A DNA stretch of 64,000 bases. Origin: Bacillota bacterium. Lineage in GTDB: Bacteria > Bacillota > Clostridia > Oscillospirales > Ruminococcaceae. This document shows positions 1-8,603 of this stretch, in pieces. A program made the position numbers and the translations under genes. The notes under the pieces are model-generated. The model saw only the letters and a list, made by a program, of their open reading frames with translations. It searched no databases and was not told the DNA's origin. Position 1 is the first letter of the stretch. Every line of letters begins with the position of its first letter. Location: contig JAEZTV010000019.1 of NCBI GenBank assembly GCA_023421245.1, forward strand, positions 46,688-110,687, given 5' to 3'.

Positions 1-1478
1 TGCTCTACACCGTGTGTAATCTGCATAATCGCGGTTGCTTGGTCGTTGGTTGCGACGGTAATCTCGCTAATCAGATTGCTCGAATCGTTCGCGTCGTGCA
101 CAATCTGTTCCAGTGCTGCCGCGGTTTTCTTTGCAATACCAACACCACTTTCCACCGCATTGATGGAAGATTCAATCAGCTCAGTGGTATTTTTTGCGGC
201 CTGTGCGCTCTTGGTGGCAAGGTTTCTAACCTCATCCGCTACTACGGCAAAGCCCTTGCCTGCGGCGCCGGCTCTTGCGGCCTCAACCGCTGCGTTTAGC
301 GCGAGAATGTTGGTTTGGAAGGAGATATCGTCAATAACCTTAATAATCTTGGCAATGTTCGAGGAGGTGCTGTTGATCTGCTCCATCGAATCGAGCATAT
401 TGCGCATCAATTCGCTGCAGTTTTGCACGTTGTCAACCGTCTGAAGCGAGAGATTATTTGCGGTTTTCGCATTTTCTGCGTTGAGTTTAACCTGTGCATT
501 AACCTCGTTAATAGTGGCAGAAAGCTCTTCCACCGAGCTTGCTTGTTGGGTAGAGCCTTGCGAAAGTGCCTGAGAGGCCCCCGAAACCTGTATGCTTCCC
601 CCCGAAACCTGCTCGGCCGCATGATTGATGCTGGCCATCGTTTTATTAAACGAATCGGAGATGTTCAGCAATGCCTCTTTAATGGATGCAAACTCACCCA
701 GATATTCGTTGCGCAGTGTAAAGGTAAGGTCGCCGTCAGAGATTGACGTGAGCACCTCGGTAATCTCATCAATGTACAACACATAGTTGCTCAGACGCTG
801 TACCGTCAGCTTAATTGCCTTGGCAAGGTCGCCGATTTCGTCTTTAGAACGAACGTCCACCGTAACAAAGAAGTTGCCGTCAGCAATCTGAAGTGTGGCC
901 TCCTTGAGCTTATTGATGGGCCGTACAATAAAGAATGTACAAAGGAAGATTGCCGCAAACAGCACAAGGGCAAGGGCGATAAATACAATTGTTATCAAAA
1001 GCGAAGCGCTGTTTGACCTAGCCGACACGAGTGAAACCGGCATGGTGGCGAGCACCCTCATTCCACTATCTGTCGAAGTAATCAGACACATGGTTGGGAT
1101 GGAGTTTACAACATGCATAGAAGGGGTACCCTCGGCGGCCGCTAGACTGTCGTAGGCGCCGTCTGAAAAAAGCTCAGAAGCGGACTTTCCCTCATATTCA
1201 TTGTTCGAGGAAACGAGCACGCTGCCCGATGCATCCAGTATAGTGTAGCTGCCCTCGCCTAAGCTTTCTTTAGCCCAAGAAAGGAAGCCGGATTGATCAC
1301 TGGTTGTATTGATATAAGAGACAATTAGGTTGGTCTGGTCGATAATGTTGTTTTTCAACGTCTTTTCAGCCTGACCGGCGATTAAAACTGTTACAGCAAT
1401 ACCACTGCCGACAATGATTAGTAACGCGGGCAGAAAGATTATAACCAACATCTTGGCGATCAGTGATTTTCTTAGCAT
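1..1478 (-). CDS. Methyl-accepting chemotaxis protein (3' end outside window)
   Basis: Transmembrane chemoreceptor that would signal to CheA/CheW. It reads leftward from an ATG at 1478 with an AAGGAG ribosome site just upstream and has no stop before the window edge, so the C terminus is missing (about 492 codons visible). Residues about 8-33 form TM1, about 34-157 an extracytoplasmic sensor of Cache-like size, about 158-184 TM2, then a HAMP region starting RPINKL. The cytoplasmic signalling helix contains the hairpin-tip core FQTNILALNAAVEAARAG followed by GFAVVADEVR, which is diagnostic of the family. The ligand cannot be inferred. It implies a motile or chemotactic organism. It is divergent from the secreted protein at 1905. 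Confidence 0.95.
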   Translation of the reverse strand, partial: MLRKSLIAKMLVIIFLPALLIIVGSGIAVTVLIAGQAEKTLKNNIIDQTNLIVSYINTTSDQSGFLSWAKESLGEGSYTILDASGSVLVSSNNEYEGKSASELFSDGAYDSLAAAEGTPSMHVVNSIPTMCLITSTDSGMRVLATMPVSLVSARSNSASLLITIVFIALALVLFAAIFLCTFFIVRPINKLKEATLQIADGNFFVTVDVRSKDEIGDLAKAIKLTVQRLSNYVLYIDEITEVLTSISDGDLTFTLRNEYLGEFASIKEALLNISDSFNKTMASINHAAEQVSGGSIQVSGASQALSQGSTQQASSVEELSATINEVNAQVKLNAENAKTANNLSLQTVDNVQNCSELMRNMLDSMEQINSTSSNIAKIIKVIDDISFQTNILALNAAVEAARAGAAGKGFAVVADEVRNLATKSAQAAKNTTELIESSINAVESGVGIAKKTAAALEQIVHDANDSSNLISEITVATNDQATAIMQITHGVE

Positions 1479-1827
1479 TTACAAATCTCCTTTTTCGTCA
1501 CGGATATTTTAGCCGCCGGCAAAGCTATCACCATGCCGTTTTATAGGCTTAATGTCTAAGCAGATAAGACGGAAAAAACAGCCTGAGCCCTCACTTAGCG
1601 GGTATTGCGCGCGGGAAACAGTGCTTAAAAAAACGCATATATTTGCAGGCGAAACAGTTTCGAAACCGTTAGCACTGCAATATCCAGTCAGTATTTCTGC
1701 ATTTTTCTACTATGTCTTATTTTAACCCAATGTTTCTCAAAATGCAATCGTATTATGTTGCATTTTACTAATTGATGTGCTGTGACCGCAAAGATTGTGC
1801 AATAGTGCAGAGAAATGTCGTATTTTG
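1479..1827. other. Intergenic region between divergent genes
   Basis: About 350 bases between the chemoreceptor and the promoter of the next gene. I see no open reading frame with a ribosome site, no tRNA and no clear hairpin terminator. It must hold the promoter of the leftward chemoreceptor gene, but I cannot place it with confidence. Confidence 0.4.
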
Positions 1828-1855
1828 TTGACAACCACACCTAATGTGATATCAT
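1828..1855 (+). promoter_or_regulatory. Sigma-A-type promoter
   Basis: TTGACA (1828-1833), 16-base spacer, TATCAT (1850-1855). It lies about 50 bases before the ATG at 1905 and is the best match in the gap. Confidence 0.6.
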
Positions 1856-1904
1856 TTGAACAGTTATATCCATAAATGAAACTAAATAGGACGGGTGAGA
1901 AGTA

Positions 1905-3182
1905 ATGATCCGTGCAAGACAAGTCGTATGTCTGTCAATAGCGCTGTTAATCCTTCGCGTCAATGTATTTGCGGCACCCTATGTTGAAGAGTGTTCCGGC
2001 ATAGCCGCCCAAGACCACCGATCCGTATTAAATCTGGAGCCTGTGGCGGGTGGTATTGGCCGAACGCTCAAGCTTGATGTTGTGCCGGACGACACTGCGT
2101 TTGCCGTTGCCTCCCCGTATAATACGGGGAGTATGGTGCTTCATGCCTCGGGCGTGCAGCGCGTTCGGGTAGGCTTTTATTCTGCATTCGGCATTTACGC
2201 TGTGTACTCCTCAGCGGGCGATACCTATTGCCGGTCCGGCGCATATGTAACCGGACAGACTAAGCGCATGACGATCGATCCCGCCAAGAATATACTGTGT
2301 GTGCAGGATGACGATAAATCCTACTATCTCTACCTGGATAGCCATTCTTATGAATACAGCTTTGTGCCGGTTGAGCAGTATACTGCGGACCCCGAAAAGC
2401 TTATTCCTTTTGGGGCAAACATCTCCGTTTCGCATAACAATATCAGTTATGTTCCGTTACAGGCAAGTCTTGTGAATTACCGTTACGGCGCGGAGCTTTC
2501 AACACAAAGGGAAACCAATGCCTATTGTGAGCTTGAGGCCGCGATTCCGGAGGGGTACCGCTATATTAAGATAGAGTTAAATCAACCGGGTTTTTATGTA
2601 AGCAACAGGGGAACAGGCGCGCTCGGTGCCGTGAACGCACAGTTCAAGACCTATCTTTCACGCGTCACGCTGGATGGGGATGCGGTTGCCCTGCATTCCC
2701 TGCAGGAAACCTCCTCTAAACCTTCCTCCTCCGCACCGCCTGCAACGTCTTCGGGGATAGAGGAGCAGGGCAAGTCTGCCGGTGAAAAAGTGCGCAGAAG
2801 AACGGAGGACACCGCCGCATCTGCTGCCGACGGGACGTATTACAGGGTGGATGACGTCGACGGCATCGGCCGGCAGATTGCGCATACCGCGCCGCCAAGC
2901 GAGCCGCAAGCGGATGTTTCAGACGAGGTTTTGGCCGCTGAAATACAAGGGCAGGAAAGCGGACAAGCAACGGCACAGGAAAAAGCGTATGATGAGAAGG
3001 ATGCGATCATCACAAATAATGGGCAGAGCGTGCAGTACACAGGGCAGAGTATCAAAGAGATCATCTGCCTTATCGTTGGCGCTGTGGGGGTGAGCGCAGC
3101 CACCTATACGGCGATAACACTGTCGCGTTCGGGCGGAAAAAAGGAACGCCCCCCGCAAGAAACGGAGGATACTTCTCAATAG
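1905..3182 (+). CDS. Unrecognised secreted, C-terminally anchored protein
   Basis: A 425-residue protein that I do not recognise. It has an N-terminal hydrophobic signal (about residues 6-24, ending near FAAPYVEE). A mixed beta-rich body runs to about residue 265. A low-complexity Ser/Pro/Glu/Gln-rich linker follows (about 270-375). One hydrophobic segment (about 385-406, beginning IICLIVGAVG) is followed by a short basic/acidic tail. This is the topology of an exported domain tethered by a C-terminal membrane helix. A GGGTGAGAAG stretch precedes the ATG, and a good promoter lies upstream. Next comes sppA, which has its own promoter, so co-transcription is not needed. A cell-envelope role is only an inference from topology. 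Confidence 0.75.
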   Translation: MIRARQVVCLSIALLILRVNVFAAPYVEECSGIAAQDHRSVLNLEPVAGGIGRTLKLDVVPDDTAFAVASPYNTGSMVLHASGVQRVRVGFYSAFGIYAVYSSAGDTYCRSGAYVTGQTKRMTIDPAKNILCVQDDDKSYYLYLDSHSYEYSFVPVEQYTADPEKLIPFGANISVSHNNISYVPLQASLVNYRYGAELSTQRETNAYCELEAAIPEGYRYIKIELNQPGFYVSNRGTGALGAVNAQFKTYLSRVTLDGDAVALHSLQETSSKPSSSAPPATSSGIEEQGKSAGEKVRRRTEDTAASAADGTYYRVDDVDGIGRQIAHTAPPSEPQADVSDEVLAAEIQGQESGQATAQEKAYDEKDAIITNNGQSVQYTGQSIKEIICLIVGAVGVSAATYTAITLSRSGGKKERPPQETEDTSQ

Positions 3183-3198
3183 AACCGCTCCGGAATGG

Positions 3199-3227
3199 TT
3201 GTATTTTTCTGGGCGAAGTAGTATAAT
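3199..3227 (+). promoter_or_regulatory. Promoter of sppA
   Basis: TTGTAT (3199-3204), 17-base spacer, TATAAT (3222-3227). It lies just after the stop of the preceding gene and about 78 bases before the preferred sppA start. Confidence 0.7.
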
Positions 3228-3304
3228 TTAAAGATAGGTATTTATTTGTTATATTAAGTAGACGGCAAACACCGCAATTAATGGGAGAATGGAGAATCGG
3301 AAAT

Positions 3305-4306
3305 ATGGAGAATGTCAACGGTTTCAGCGCCGCGCCGCCCCCGCTTCCCACGCAGCAGAAAAAAAGAAGCAAGGCCCCGATCATCATAGCGGTAACGGTG
3401 GCGGCGATTGTCATAATCGCTTTGATGGTACTGGTGACCTATGGAATATTCAATGCCGTAGGAACGGACTTTGGCGGCAGCGGCCTTGATATTGTTTATG
3501 TTGAGGGAACGATTGCGGAGGATTCGTCATCCGGACTGTTTGCAACCGATACCGGGTACGGTCACAACTTCATTATCGATACAATCGACGCTCTTATCGA
3601 GAATGAAAACAGCAAGGGTATTCTTGTGTACATCAACAGCCCCGGCGGCGCAATCTACCAAACCGACGAGGTTTATTTCAAGCTGCTCGAATACAAGGAG
3701 ACGGGCCGGCCTGTGTATGCATATATGGCGCAAACCGCGGCGTCGGGCGGCTATTATATTGCCTGCGCAGCCGACAAAATCTACTGCAACCGCAACACGC
3801 TTACGGGATCGATTGGCGTAATATACGGTGCATTTCTTGATCTTTCTGCGTTTCTTGAAAATTACGGTGTTAAAACCCATACCTTTACCTCGGGTGACAA
3901 CAAGGCAATGGGCAGCAGTTACGAGCCGATGACCGAGGAGCAAAAGGCGATATTCCAGTCGATTGTCGACGAGGCGTATGAGCAGTTTGTAGATGTGGTC
4001 GCTACGGGAAGAAAGCTTGATAAAAGCACAGTTTACCCCATCGCGGACGGAAGAATATATACCGCAAAACAGGCGCTCAGCACAGGGCTTGTGGATGAGA
4101 TTGCCTCTTACGAGGCGGCACTTGCGGCAATCAAGGCAGAGCTTGGCGATGCAGATATGCCGGTAAACAGCCACATCAGAACGGTGTCTTCTCCGTTTGG
4201 TTCGCTGCTGGGCTTGTTTGGCGCTCAGAGCGAGGCAGAGGTTATTTTGGATGTGCTGTCTGCATACAATAAGACGGGGTATTACTGCGCAGAGCTTGCA
4301 CAGTAA
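3305..4306 (+). CDS. sppA: Signal peptide peptidase SppA
   Basis: Membrane-bound serine protease of family S49 that degrades cleaved signal peptides and, in Bacillus, affects resistance to lantibiotics and lysozyme. The 333-residue form is the short Gram-positive type with one protease domain. A proline-rich N terminus is followed by one transmembrane helix (about residues 25-48) and the protease fold. The nucleophile is Ser147 in AASGGYY and the general base Lys200 in GDNKAMGS, close to the Ser147/Lys199 dyad of B. subtilis SppA. I chose ATG 3305 because GGAG lies 10 bases upstream; an in-frame ATG at 3281 has no ribosome site. Confidence 0.93.
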   Translation: MENVNGFSAAPPPLPTQQKKRSKAPIIIAVTVAAIVIIALMVLVTYGIFNAVGTDFGGSGLDIVYVEGTIAEDSSSGLFATDTGYGHNFIIDTIDALIENENSKGILVYINSPGGAIYQTDEVYFKLLEYKETGRPVYAYMAQTAASGGYYIACAADKIYCNRNTLTGSIGVIYGAFLDLSAFLENYGVKTHTFTSGDNKAMGSSYEPMTEEQKAIFQSIVDEAYEQFVDVVATGRKLDKSTVYPIADGRIYTAKQALSTGLVDEIASYEAALAAIKAELGDADMPVNSHIRTVSSPFGSLLGLFGAQSEAEVILDVLSAYNKTGYYCAELAQ

Positions 4307-4372
4307 GCCTACACCGTTCATTGCGCAGCGGCCCGTGTTGCCGCTGTGACCGATGGGGAAGGGGCAACCGCC

Positions 4373-4654
4373 TTGCGCATGACTGTCAGTGATCTGCGGC
4401 ACAAGGACGTGGTAAATATCAAGGACGGATCAAGGCTTGGCTGTGTCTGCGACGTAGAGCTTGATTTAACCAATGCGAAGGTGATTGCGCTCATCATCTA
4501 TGGCAGGCCAAGATGGTTTGGGCTGTTCGGGCGCGAGGATGACATCTTTATCGGGCTGGATAACATCAAGGTTGTGGGCGAAGACACCATCCTCGTCAGC
4601 TTTGAATGCCCCGCACGCGCAAGGGGCAGAAAGTTTAACATTTTCGAAAACTAA
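4373..4654 (+). CDS. YlmC/YmxH-family PRC-barrel protein
   Basis: Small single-domain PRC-barrel protein of the YlmC/YmxH family, found in endospore-formers; the B. subtilis members have no settled function. The body runs from TVSDLRHKDVVNIKDG through a beta barrel to RPRWFGLFGREDD and ends after about 93 residues. Three starts are possible: GTG 4346, TTG 4373 and ATG 4379. GGGGAAGGGG at 4355-4364 sits 8 bases before the TTG, so I prefer 4373. ATG 4379 would give the same protein less two residues. The gene lies between sppA and rpsB, a neighbourhood common in Clostridia, and supports a spore-forming host. Confidence 0.85.
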   Translation: MRMTVSDLRHKDVVNIKDGSRLGCVCDVELDLTNAKVIALIIYGRPRWFGLFGREDDIFIGLDNIKVVGEDTILVSFECPARARGRKFNIFEN

Positions 4655-4687
4655 TCGCACTAATCGCACAAATCATGGCATAATGCC

Positions 4688-4716
4688 TTGCGTTTTAGGC
4701 GATGCTATGGTAGAAT
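4688..4716 (+). promoter_or_regulatory. Promoter of rpsB-tsf
   Basis: TTGCGT (4688-4693), 17-base spacer, TAGAAT (4711-4716). It gives a 5' leader of about 115 bases before rpsB. I did not recognise a known ribosomal-protein leader fold in it. Confidence 0.65.
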
Positions 4717-4839
4717 AAAGCGTCCAATAATACACACGTCCTTCAATTGACATGGCGGTGCCGAGGCAAAACGCAGCGGCCCCGTGGCAAGATGCGAGGG
4801 ACGGCGGGTAAAAAACCAAAATCAGGAGGAAACATTTTA

Positions 4840-5574
4840 ATGGCAGTAGTATCCATGAAACAGCTTCTTGAAGCCGGTGTGCATTTCGGCCACCAGACAA
4901 GAAGATGGAACCCCAAGATGGCGCCGTACATCTTTACCGAGCGTAACGGCATCTATATCATTGACCTGCAAAAGACGGTGAGAAAACTCGAAGAGGCGTA
5001 CTCGTTTGTACGCGATACCGTAGCAAGCGGCGAGACCATTCTGTTCGTCGGCACCAAAAAGCAGGCGCAGGATTCTATCCGTGACGAGGCGCAGAGAGCC
5101 GGTATCCACTTTGTTAATGCCCGTTGGTTGGGCGGCATGCTCACCAACTTCAAGACCATTCGCCGCCGCATTGCGCGTCTTGCCCAGCTTCGCAAGATGC
5201 AGGAGGACGGCACTTTTGACGCATTGCCCAAGAAAGAGGTTATCAAGCTTAACCTTGAGATTGATAAGCTTGAAAAGTTCCTCGGCGGCATCAAAGAGAT
5301 GGACAGATTGCCCGGCGCAATGTTCATTGTAGACCCCCGCAAAGAGAAGATTGCGGTTGCAGAGGCAAAGAAGCTTGGTATTCCGATTATTGCAATCGTT
5401 GACACCAACTGCGACCCCGATGAGATTGACTACATCATCCCCGGAAACGATGATGCAATCCGTGCGGTAAAGCTTATTTCCGGCACGATGGCAAACGCTG
5501 TGCTTGAGGGCAGACAGGGTGCAGAATCTGACGAAGCAGCCGCAGAGGAAGCGGCAGCGGAAGGCGCAGAGTAG
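4840..5574 (+). CDS. rpsB: 30S ribosomal protein S2
   Basis: Structural protein of the small ribosomal subunit, near the junction of the head and body. It is 244 residues long, the usual size for Firmicutes, and opens with AVVSMKQLLEAGVHFGHQT, the classic S2 N terminus, followed by RRWNPKM and FIVDPRKE. The C terminus carries an acidic Ala/Glu tail (about the last 20 residues). The start is ATG 4840 behind AGGAGGA (4824-4830). The frame stays open upstream to 4747, but those extra residues do not resemble S2. It is followed by tsf, the near-universal arrangement. Confidence 0.98.
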   Translation: MAVVSMKQLLEAGVHFGHQTRRWNPKMAPYIFTERNGIYIIDLQKTVRKLEEAYSFVRDTVASGETILFVGTKKQAQDSIRDEAQRAGIHFVNARWLGGMLTNFKTIRRRIARLAQLRKMQEDGTFDALPKKEVIKLNLEIDKLEKFLGGIKEMDRLPGAMFIVDPRKEKIAVAEAKKLGIPIIAIVDTNCDPDEIDYIIPGNDDAIRAVKLISGTMANAVLEGRQGAESDEAAAEEAAAEGAE

Positions 5575-5589
5575 TTTTTTGATATAATC

Positions 5590-5623
5590 AATGCCCGCGC
5601 TCGTTTGCACGGGCATTCCTTTT
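5590..5623 (+). terminator. Hairpin between rpsB and tsf
   Basis: AATGCCCG (5590-5597) pairs with CGGGCATT (5610-5617), followed by CCTTTTAAAT. The short T-run suggests a partial terminator or processing site that would lower tsf relative to rpsB. Confidence 0.5.
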
Positions 5624-5668
5624 AAATAATAACACATTCAACAGAACTGGAAAGGAAGATATAATACT

Positions 5669-6583
5669 ATGGCTTTTACTGCTAAGGATGTCGCCCTGTT
5701 GCGCGAGAAAACCGGCTGTGGCATGATGGACTGCAAGAAGGCGCTGACCGATGCAAACGGCGACATGGAAAAAGCAACGGAGATCCTGCGCGAAAAGGGT
5801 CTTGCCGCCGCAACTAAAAAGGCCGGCAGAATTGCTGCCGAGGGTATTGTTTATGCCACGGTTAACGAGGCGAAGAATGCCGGCGTTGTGATTGAGGTAA
5901 ACGCCGAGACCGACTTTGTTGCAAAAAACGACAGCTTTGTCGATTTTGTAAAGGTTTGCGCTGAGACTGTTCTTGAGCAAAACCCTGCCGATGTAGACGC
6001 GCTGTCTGCATGTAAGGCCACGGGCGGCACCGAAACGATTGCCGACCTTCTGCGCGACAAGATTCTCACTATCGGCGAGAATATGAAAATTCGCCGCTTC
6101 GCGAAGGCTGAGGGCGTGCTGACCACGTATGTTCATGGCGGCGGCAGAATCGGCGTTATGGTAATGTTTGATACCGCTTCTGAAATTGCTGCAAAGCCCG
6201 AGTTTGACGTATACGCAAAGGATATTGCGATGCAGGTTGCAGCCACAAACCCCATGTATCTTAACCGCGATGCGGTTCCTTCCGTCGAGATCGAGAAGGA
6301 GAAGGAGATTCTCACCGCACAGGCAATCAACGAGGGGAAGCCTGCCGCGATTGCAGAAAAGATGGTTGTAGGTCGTATTGCAAAGTATTACAAAGAGGTC
6401 TGCCTTGTGGATCAGCCCTTCGTTAAGAACGGTGATCTTTCGGTTGCTCAGTATACCGAGAACGCAGCAAAAGAGCTTGGCGGAGCTATTGCCATTACAG
6501 GCTTTGTTCGCTTTGAAAAGGGCGAAGGTCTTGAGAAGCGTCAGGATAACTTCGCGGATGAAGTTGCCGGTATGGTGAAATAA
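5669..6583 (+). CDS. tsf: Translation elongation factor Ts
   Basis: Guanine-nucleotide exchange factor that releases GDP from EF-Tu. The 304 residues match the full-length bacterial protein. The N-terminal UBA-like domain has LREKTGCGMMDCKKAL (residues about 11-26), followed by the conserved ETDFVAKN exchange-domain motif near residue 80. The start is ATG 5669 behind GGAAAGGAAG. It lies 94 bases after rpsB, with a hairpin between them, and ends in a strong terminator at 6609. Confidence 0.98.
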   Translation: MAFTAKDVALLREKTGCGMMDCKKALTDANGDMEKATEILREKGLAAATKKAGRIAAEGIVYATVNEAKNAGVVIEVNAETDFVAKNDSFVDFVKVCAETVLEQNPADVDALSACKATGGTETIADLLRDKILTIGENMKIRRFAKAEGVLTTYVHGGGRIGVMVMFDTASEIAAKPEFDVYAKDIAMQVAATNPMYLNRDAVPSVEIEKEKEILTAQAINEGKPAAIAEKMVVGRIAKYYKEVCLVDQPFVKNGDLSVAQYTENAAKELGGAIAITGFVRFEKGEGLEKRQDNFADEVAGMVK

Positions 6584-6608
6584 TTTAAAGCAATAAAACT
6601 GTTCTTTC

Positions 6609-6652
6609 AGGACATCCCTGTTTGTGTTATCACACAGGGATGTCCTTTTTTC
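6609..6652 (+). terminator. Rho-independent terminator of rpsB-tsf
   Basis: AGGACATCCCTGT (6609-6621) pairs perfectly with ACAGGGATGTCCT (6634-6646), followed by a run of T to 6651. Confidence 0.9.
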
Positions 6653-7007
6653 GTGCGGATGCAGCAATACCCACCAAATAACGCACCGGTTTGTTATACG
6701 ATTCACGCCATAGCCCGCTGCTGTTCCGTGGAAAGGTCGTGCAACGCTTGTCTGCCTGCGGCATAAGCTGTAACGGCAAATAAACCGTGCACATTAAAAT
6801 ATATTTATGAGCTTATTGTAAAACCACCCTATAGGTTACATATTTAACATAAAACTCTTGCGTAGAATTAAGTAAACTGATGAAAACCTTGCCGCAGTTT
6901 CGCGTTAAATCGCCTGATTGTGTGCTTTGATAGACTAAAATTCCTTATTTTTATAAAAAATAATTGTGTAATTAACAATTTTATGTTAAATAATTTGTTG
7001 AATTCTA
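6653..7007. other. AT-rich intergenic region
   Basis: About 350 bases without a convincing gene. The last 200 bases are strongly AT-rich and lead into the promoter at 7008-7036, as an upstream promoter element would. I saw no RNA gene or long inverted repeat. Confidence 0.4.
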
Positions 7008-7036
7008 TTGACCTAATTCGGAAGCTGTTGTAATAT
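7008..7036 (+). promoter_or_regulatory. Promoter of the cell-wall hydrolase operon
   Basis: TTGACC (7008-7013), 17-base spacer, TAATAT (7031-7036). Transcription would start near 7043, at or after the ATG at 7042. That rules out the ATG as start and supports TTG 7081. Confidence 0.7.
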
Positions 7037-7080
7037 ATAATATGTATAAGTGTCTGCCTGATAAGAAAGGTGTGTGCCGT

Positions 7081-8574
7081 TTGAAAAAACCAAGTAGAAT
7101 CCTTCTCTTAATGGTTGCGTTGCTTATGCTTAGCTCATGTACCTATAATTTGACACAAACGTCCTCGGCGGTTGTCGAATCATCACAGAGTGATGGGTCT
7201 TCCGACATCTATGTGCCGGAGCAGCCTGCATACAATGAAAGCCTGCCTGTGGAAAGCGCTGCAAGTGATTATGCACCGGACGATGAATCCGCTGCCGGCA
7301 GCAGCGCCGTATCTTCTTCCAAGGCGGCGCCTTCCGCCTCTTCCAAGGCATCCTCGTCTAAGGCGGTGTCTTCATCGAAAACCGTATCTTCCTCGAAACC
7401 GGCATCTTCGTCAAAAGCGGCATCCTCGGAAGCCGCCTCTGTCAGTACGCCGGTAAAGAGCCGGGCACCCTCCGATGAGATGCGCGCGGTATGGATCTCC
7501 TACCTCGATTTGGAAACGATGCTCAAGGGCAAAAATCGATCGGCGGCGACATCTGCCATCGACAAGGCGTTTGATCAGGTTGTAACAATGTCGATGAACA
7601 CCGTCATTGTTCAGGTTCGTCCCTTTGCGGACGCGCTATATGACTCTGATCTTTTCCCCTGGTCCAGAATCTTAACGGGTACCCAGGGAAGCAACCCTGG
7701 GTATGACCCGCTTGATATTATGGTAGACAGTGCGCGCACACGTGGCCTGGAAATTCATGTATGGCTCAACCCTTACCGCGTGCTGACCTCTACCAGCTAC
7801 TCAAATCTTGCAAGCGGCCATATTGCGAGAAAATGGAACAATGAAAGCAACGACTACACCGTTGCGGTCGATGGCAAGGGCATCTTCTTTAACCCCGCGC
7901 GCAAGGAGGTTCGTGACCTGATTGTAGACGGTGTAAAGGAGCTTGTGTCGGGTTACGATATTGACGGCGTGCACTACGACGACTATTTCTATCCCACAAC
8001 CAGCGCGTCGTTTGACAAAACCGCGTATTCCGAATATACCGCAGGCGGCGGCAGCAAATCGCTTAGCTCATGGCGGATGGATAACGTCAACAAGCTGATA
8101 TCCGCAACCTATTCTGCTATTAAGGCGATCGATTCCTCGGTGCAGTTTGGCGTCAGCCCCAACGGCAACATCGACCAAAACTATTCCGTGCTCTATGCGG
8201 ATGTGAAAACATGGTGCCAGAATAGCGGATACGTCGACTATATCATGCCGCAGCTATACTATGGGTTTGACAACGCCGCCTGCCCATACGAGCAAACCCT
8301 TAAGGCGTGGAACAGCATGATTACGCAAAAGAATATCAAGCTCTATCCGGGGCTTGCGGCATATAAAATTGGTCTGAATGATCAATGGGCGGGTGCGGGT
8401 GCCACCGAGTGGCAAAACACCACAACCATGCTGCAACGTCAGGTTGCGTCAGCCAGAGAGTATTCACGGTACGGGGGCTTTGCTCTCTACCGCTACGATT
8501 CCGTAATCAATCCCGCTGCCTCCGTCTCCTCGCGCATATCTGAGGAGATGAAAAATCTGCGTGCTATCCTGTAG
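7081..8574 (+). CDS. GHL10 (DUF187) family glycoside hydrolase lipoprotein, DigH/YngK-like
   Basis: Predicted surface lipoprotein of 497 residues. A signal peptide ends in the lipobox LSSC, with Cys20 as lipidated residue, followed by a long Ser/Ala/Lys linker (about residues 75-140). The glycosyl-hydrolase-like 10 TIM barrel follows: MRAVWISYLDLE near 140, IVQVRPFADALYDS, HVWLNPYRV, then GVHYDDYFYP with acidic residues at the active-site position, and YIMPQLYYGF. The E. coli relative DigH cuts peptidoglycan glycan strands whose peptides have been removed by amidases. The start is TTG 7081 behind AGAAAGGTG; ATG 7042 lies at the predicted transcription start. The next gene encodes an amidase, so the two activities may act in sequence. 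Exact substrate is inferred. Confidence 0.85.
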   Translation: MKKPSRILLLMVALLMLSSCTYNLTQTSSAVVESSQSDGSSDIYVPEQPAYNESLPVESAASDYAPDDESAAGSSAVSSSKAAPSASSKASSSKAVSSSKTVSSSKPASSSKAASSEAASVSTPVKSRAPSDEMRAVWISYLDLETMLKGKNRSAATSAIDKAFDQVVTMSMNTVIVQVRPFADALYDSDLFPWSRILTGTQGSNPGYDPLDIMVDSARTRGLEIHVWLNPYRVLTSTSYSNLASGHIARKWNNESNDYTVAVDGKGIFFNPARKEVRDLIVDGVKELVSGYDIDGVHYDDYFYPTTSASFDKTAYSEYTAGGGSKSLSSWRMDNVNKLISATYSAIKAIDSSVQFGVSPNGNIDQNYSVLYADVKTWCQNSGYVDYIMPQLYYGFDNAACPYEQTLKAWNSMITQKNIKLYPGLAAYKIGLNDQWAGAGATEWQNTTTMLQRQVASAREYSRYGGFALYRYDSVINPAASVSSRISEEMKNLRAIL

Positions 8575-8603
8575 TGCGCTTCTCTGTACAGGGGGAGAAT
8601 GAA

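Noticed and set aside
12..746. Plus-strand frames at the left edge
   Set aside because: The minus strand encodes a chemoreceptor signalling domain; these are its shadows.
3527..4402. A 291-codon antisense frame over sppA
   Set aside because: The sense strand has the catalytic Ser/Lys motifs; the antisense product is Arg/Cys/His-rich without domains.
5588..6706. A 372-codon antisense frame over tsf
   Set aside because: It runs through the tsf terminator hairpin and mirrors a highly conserved gene.
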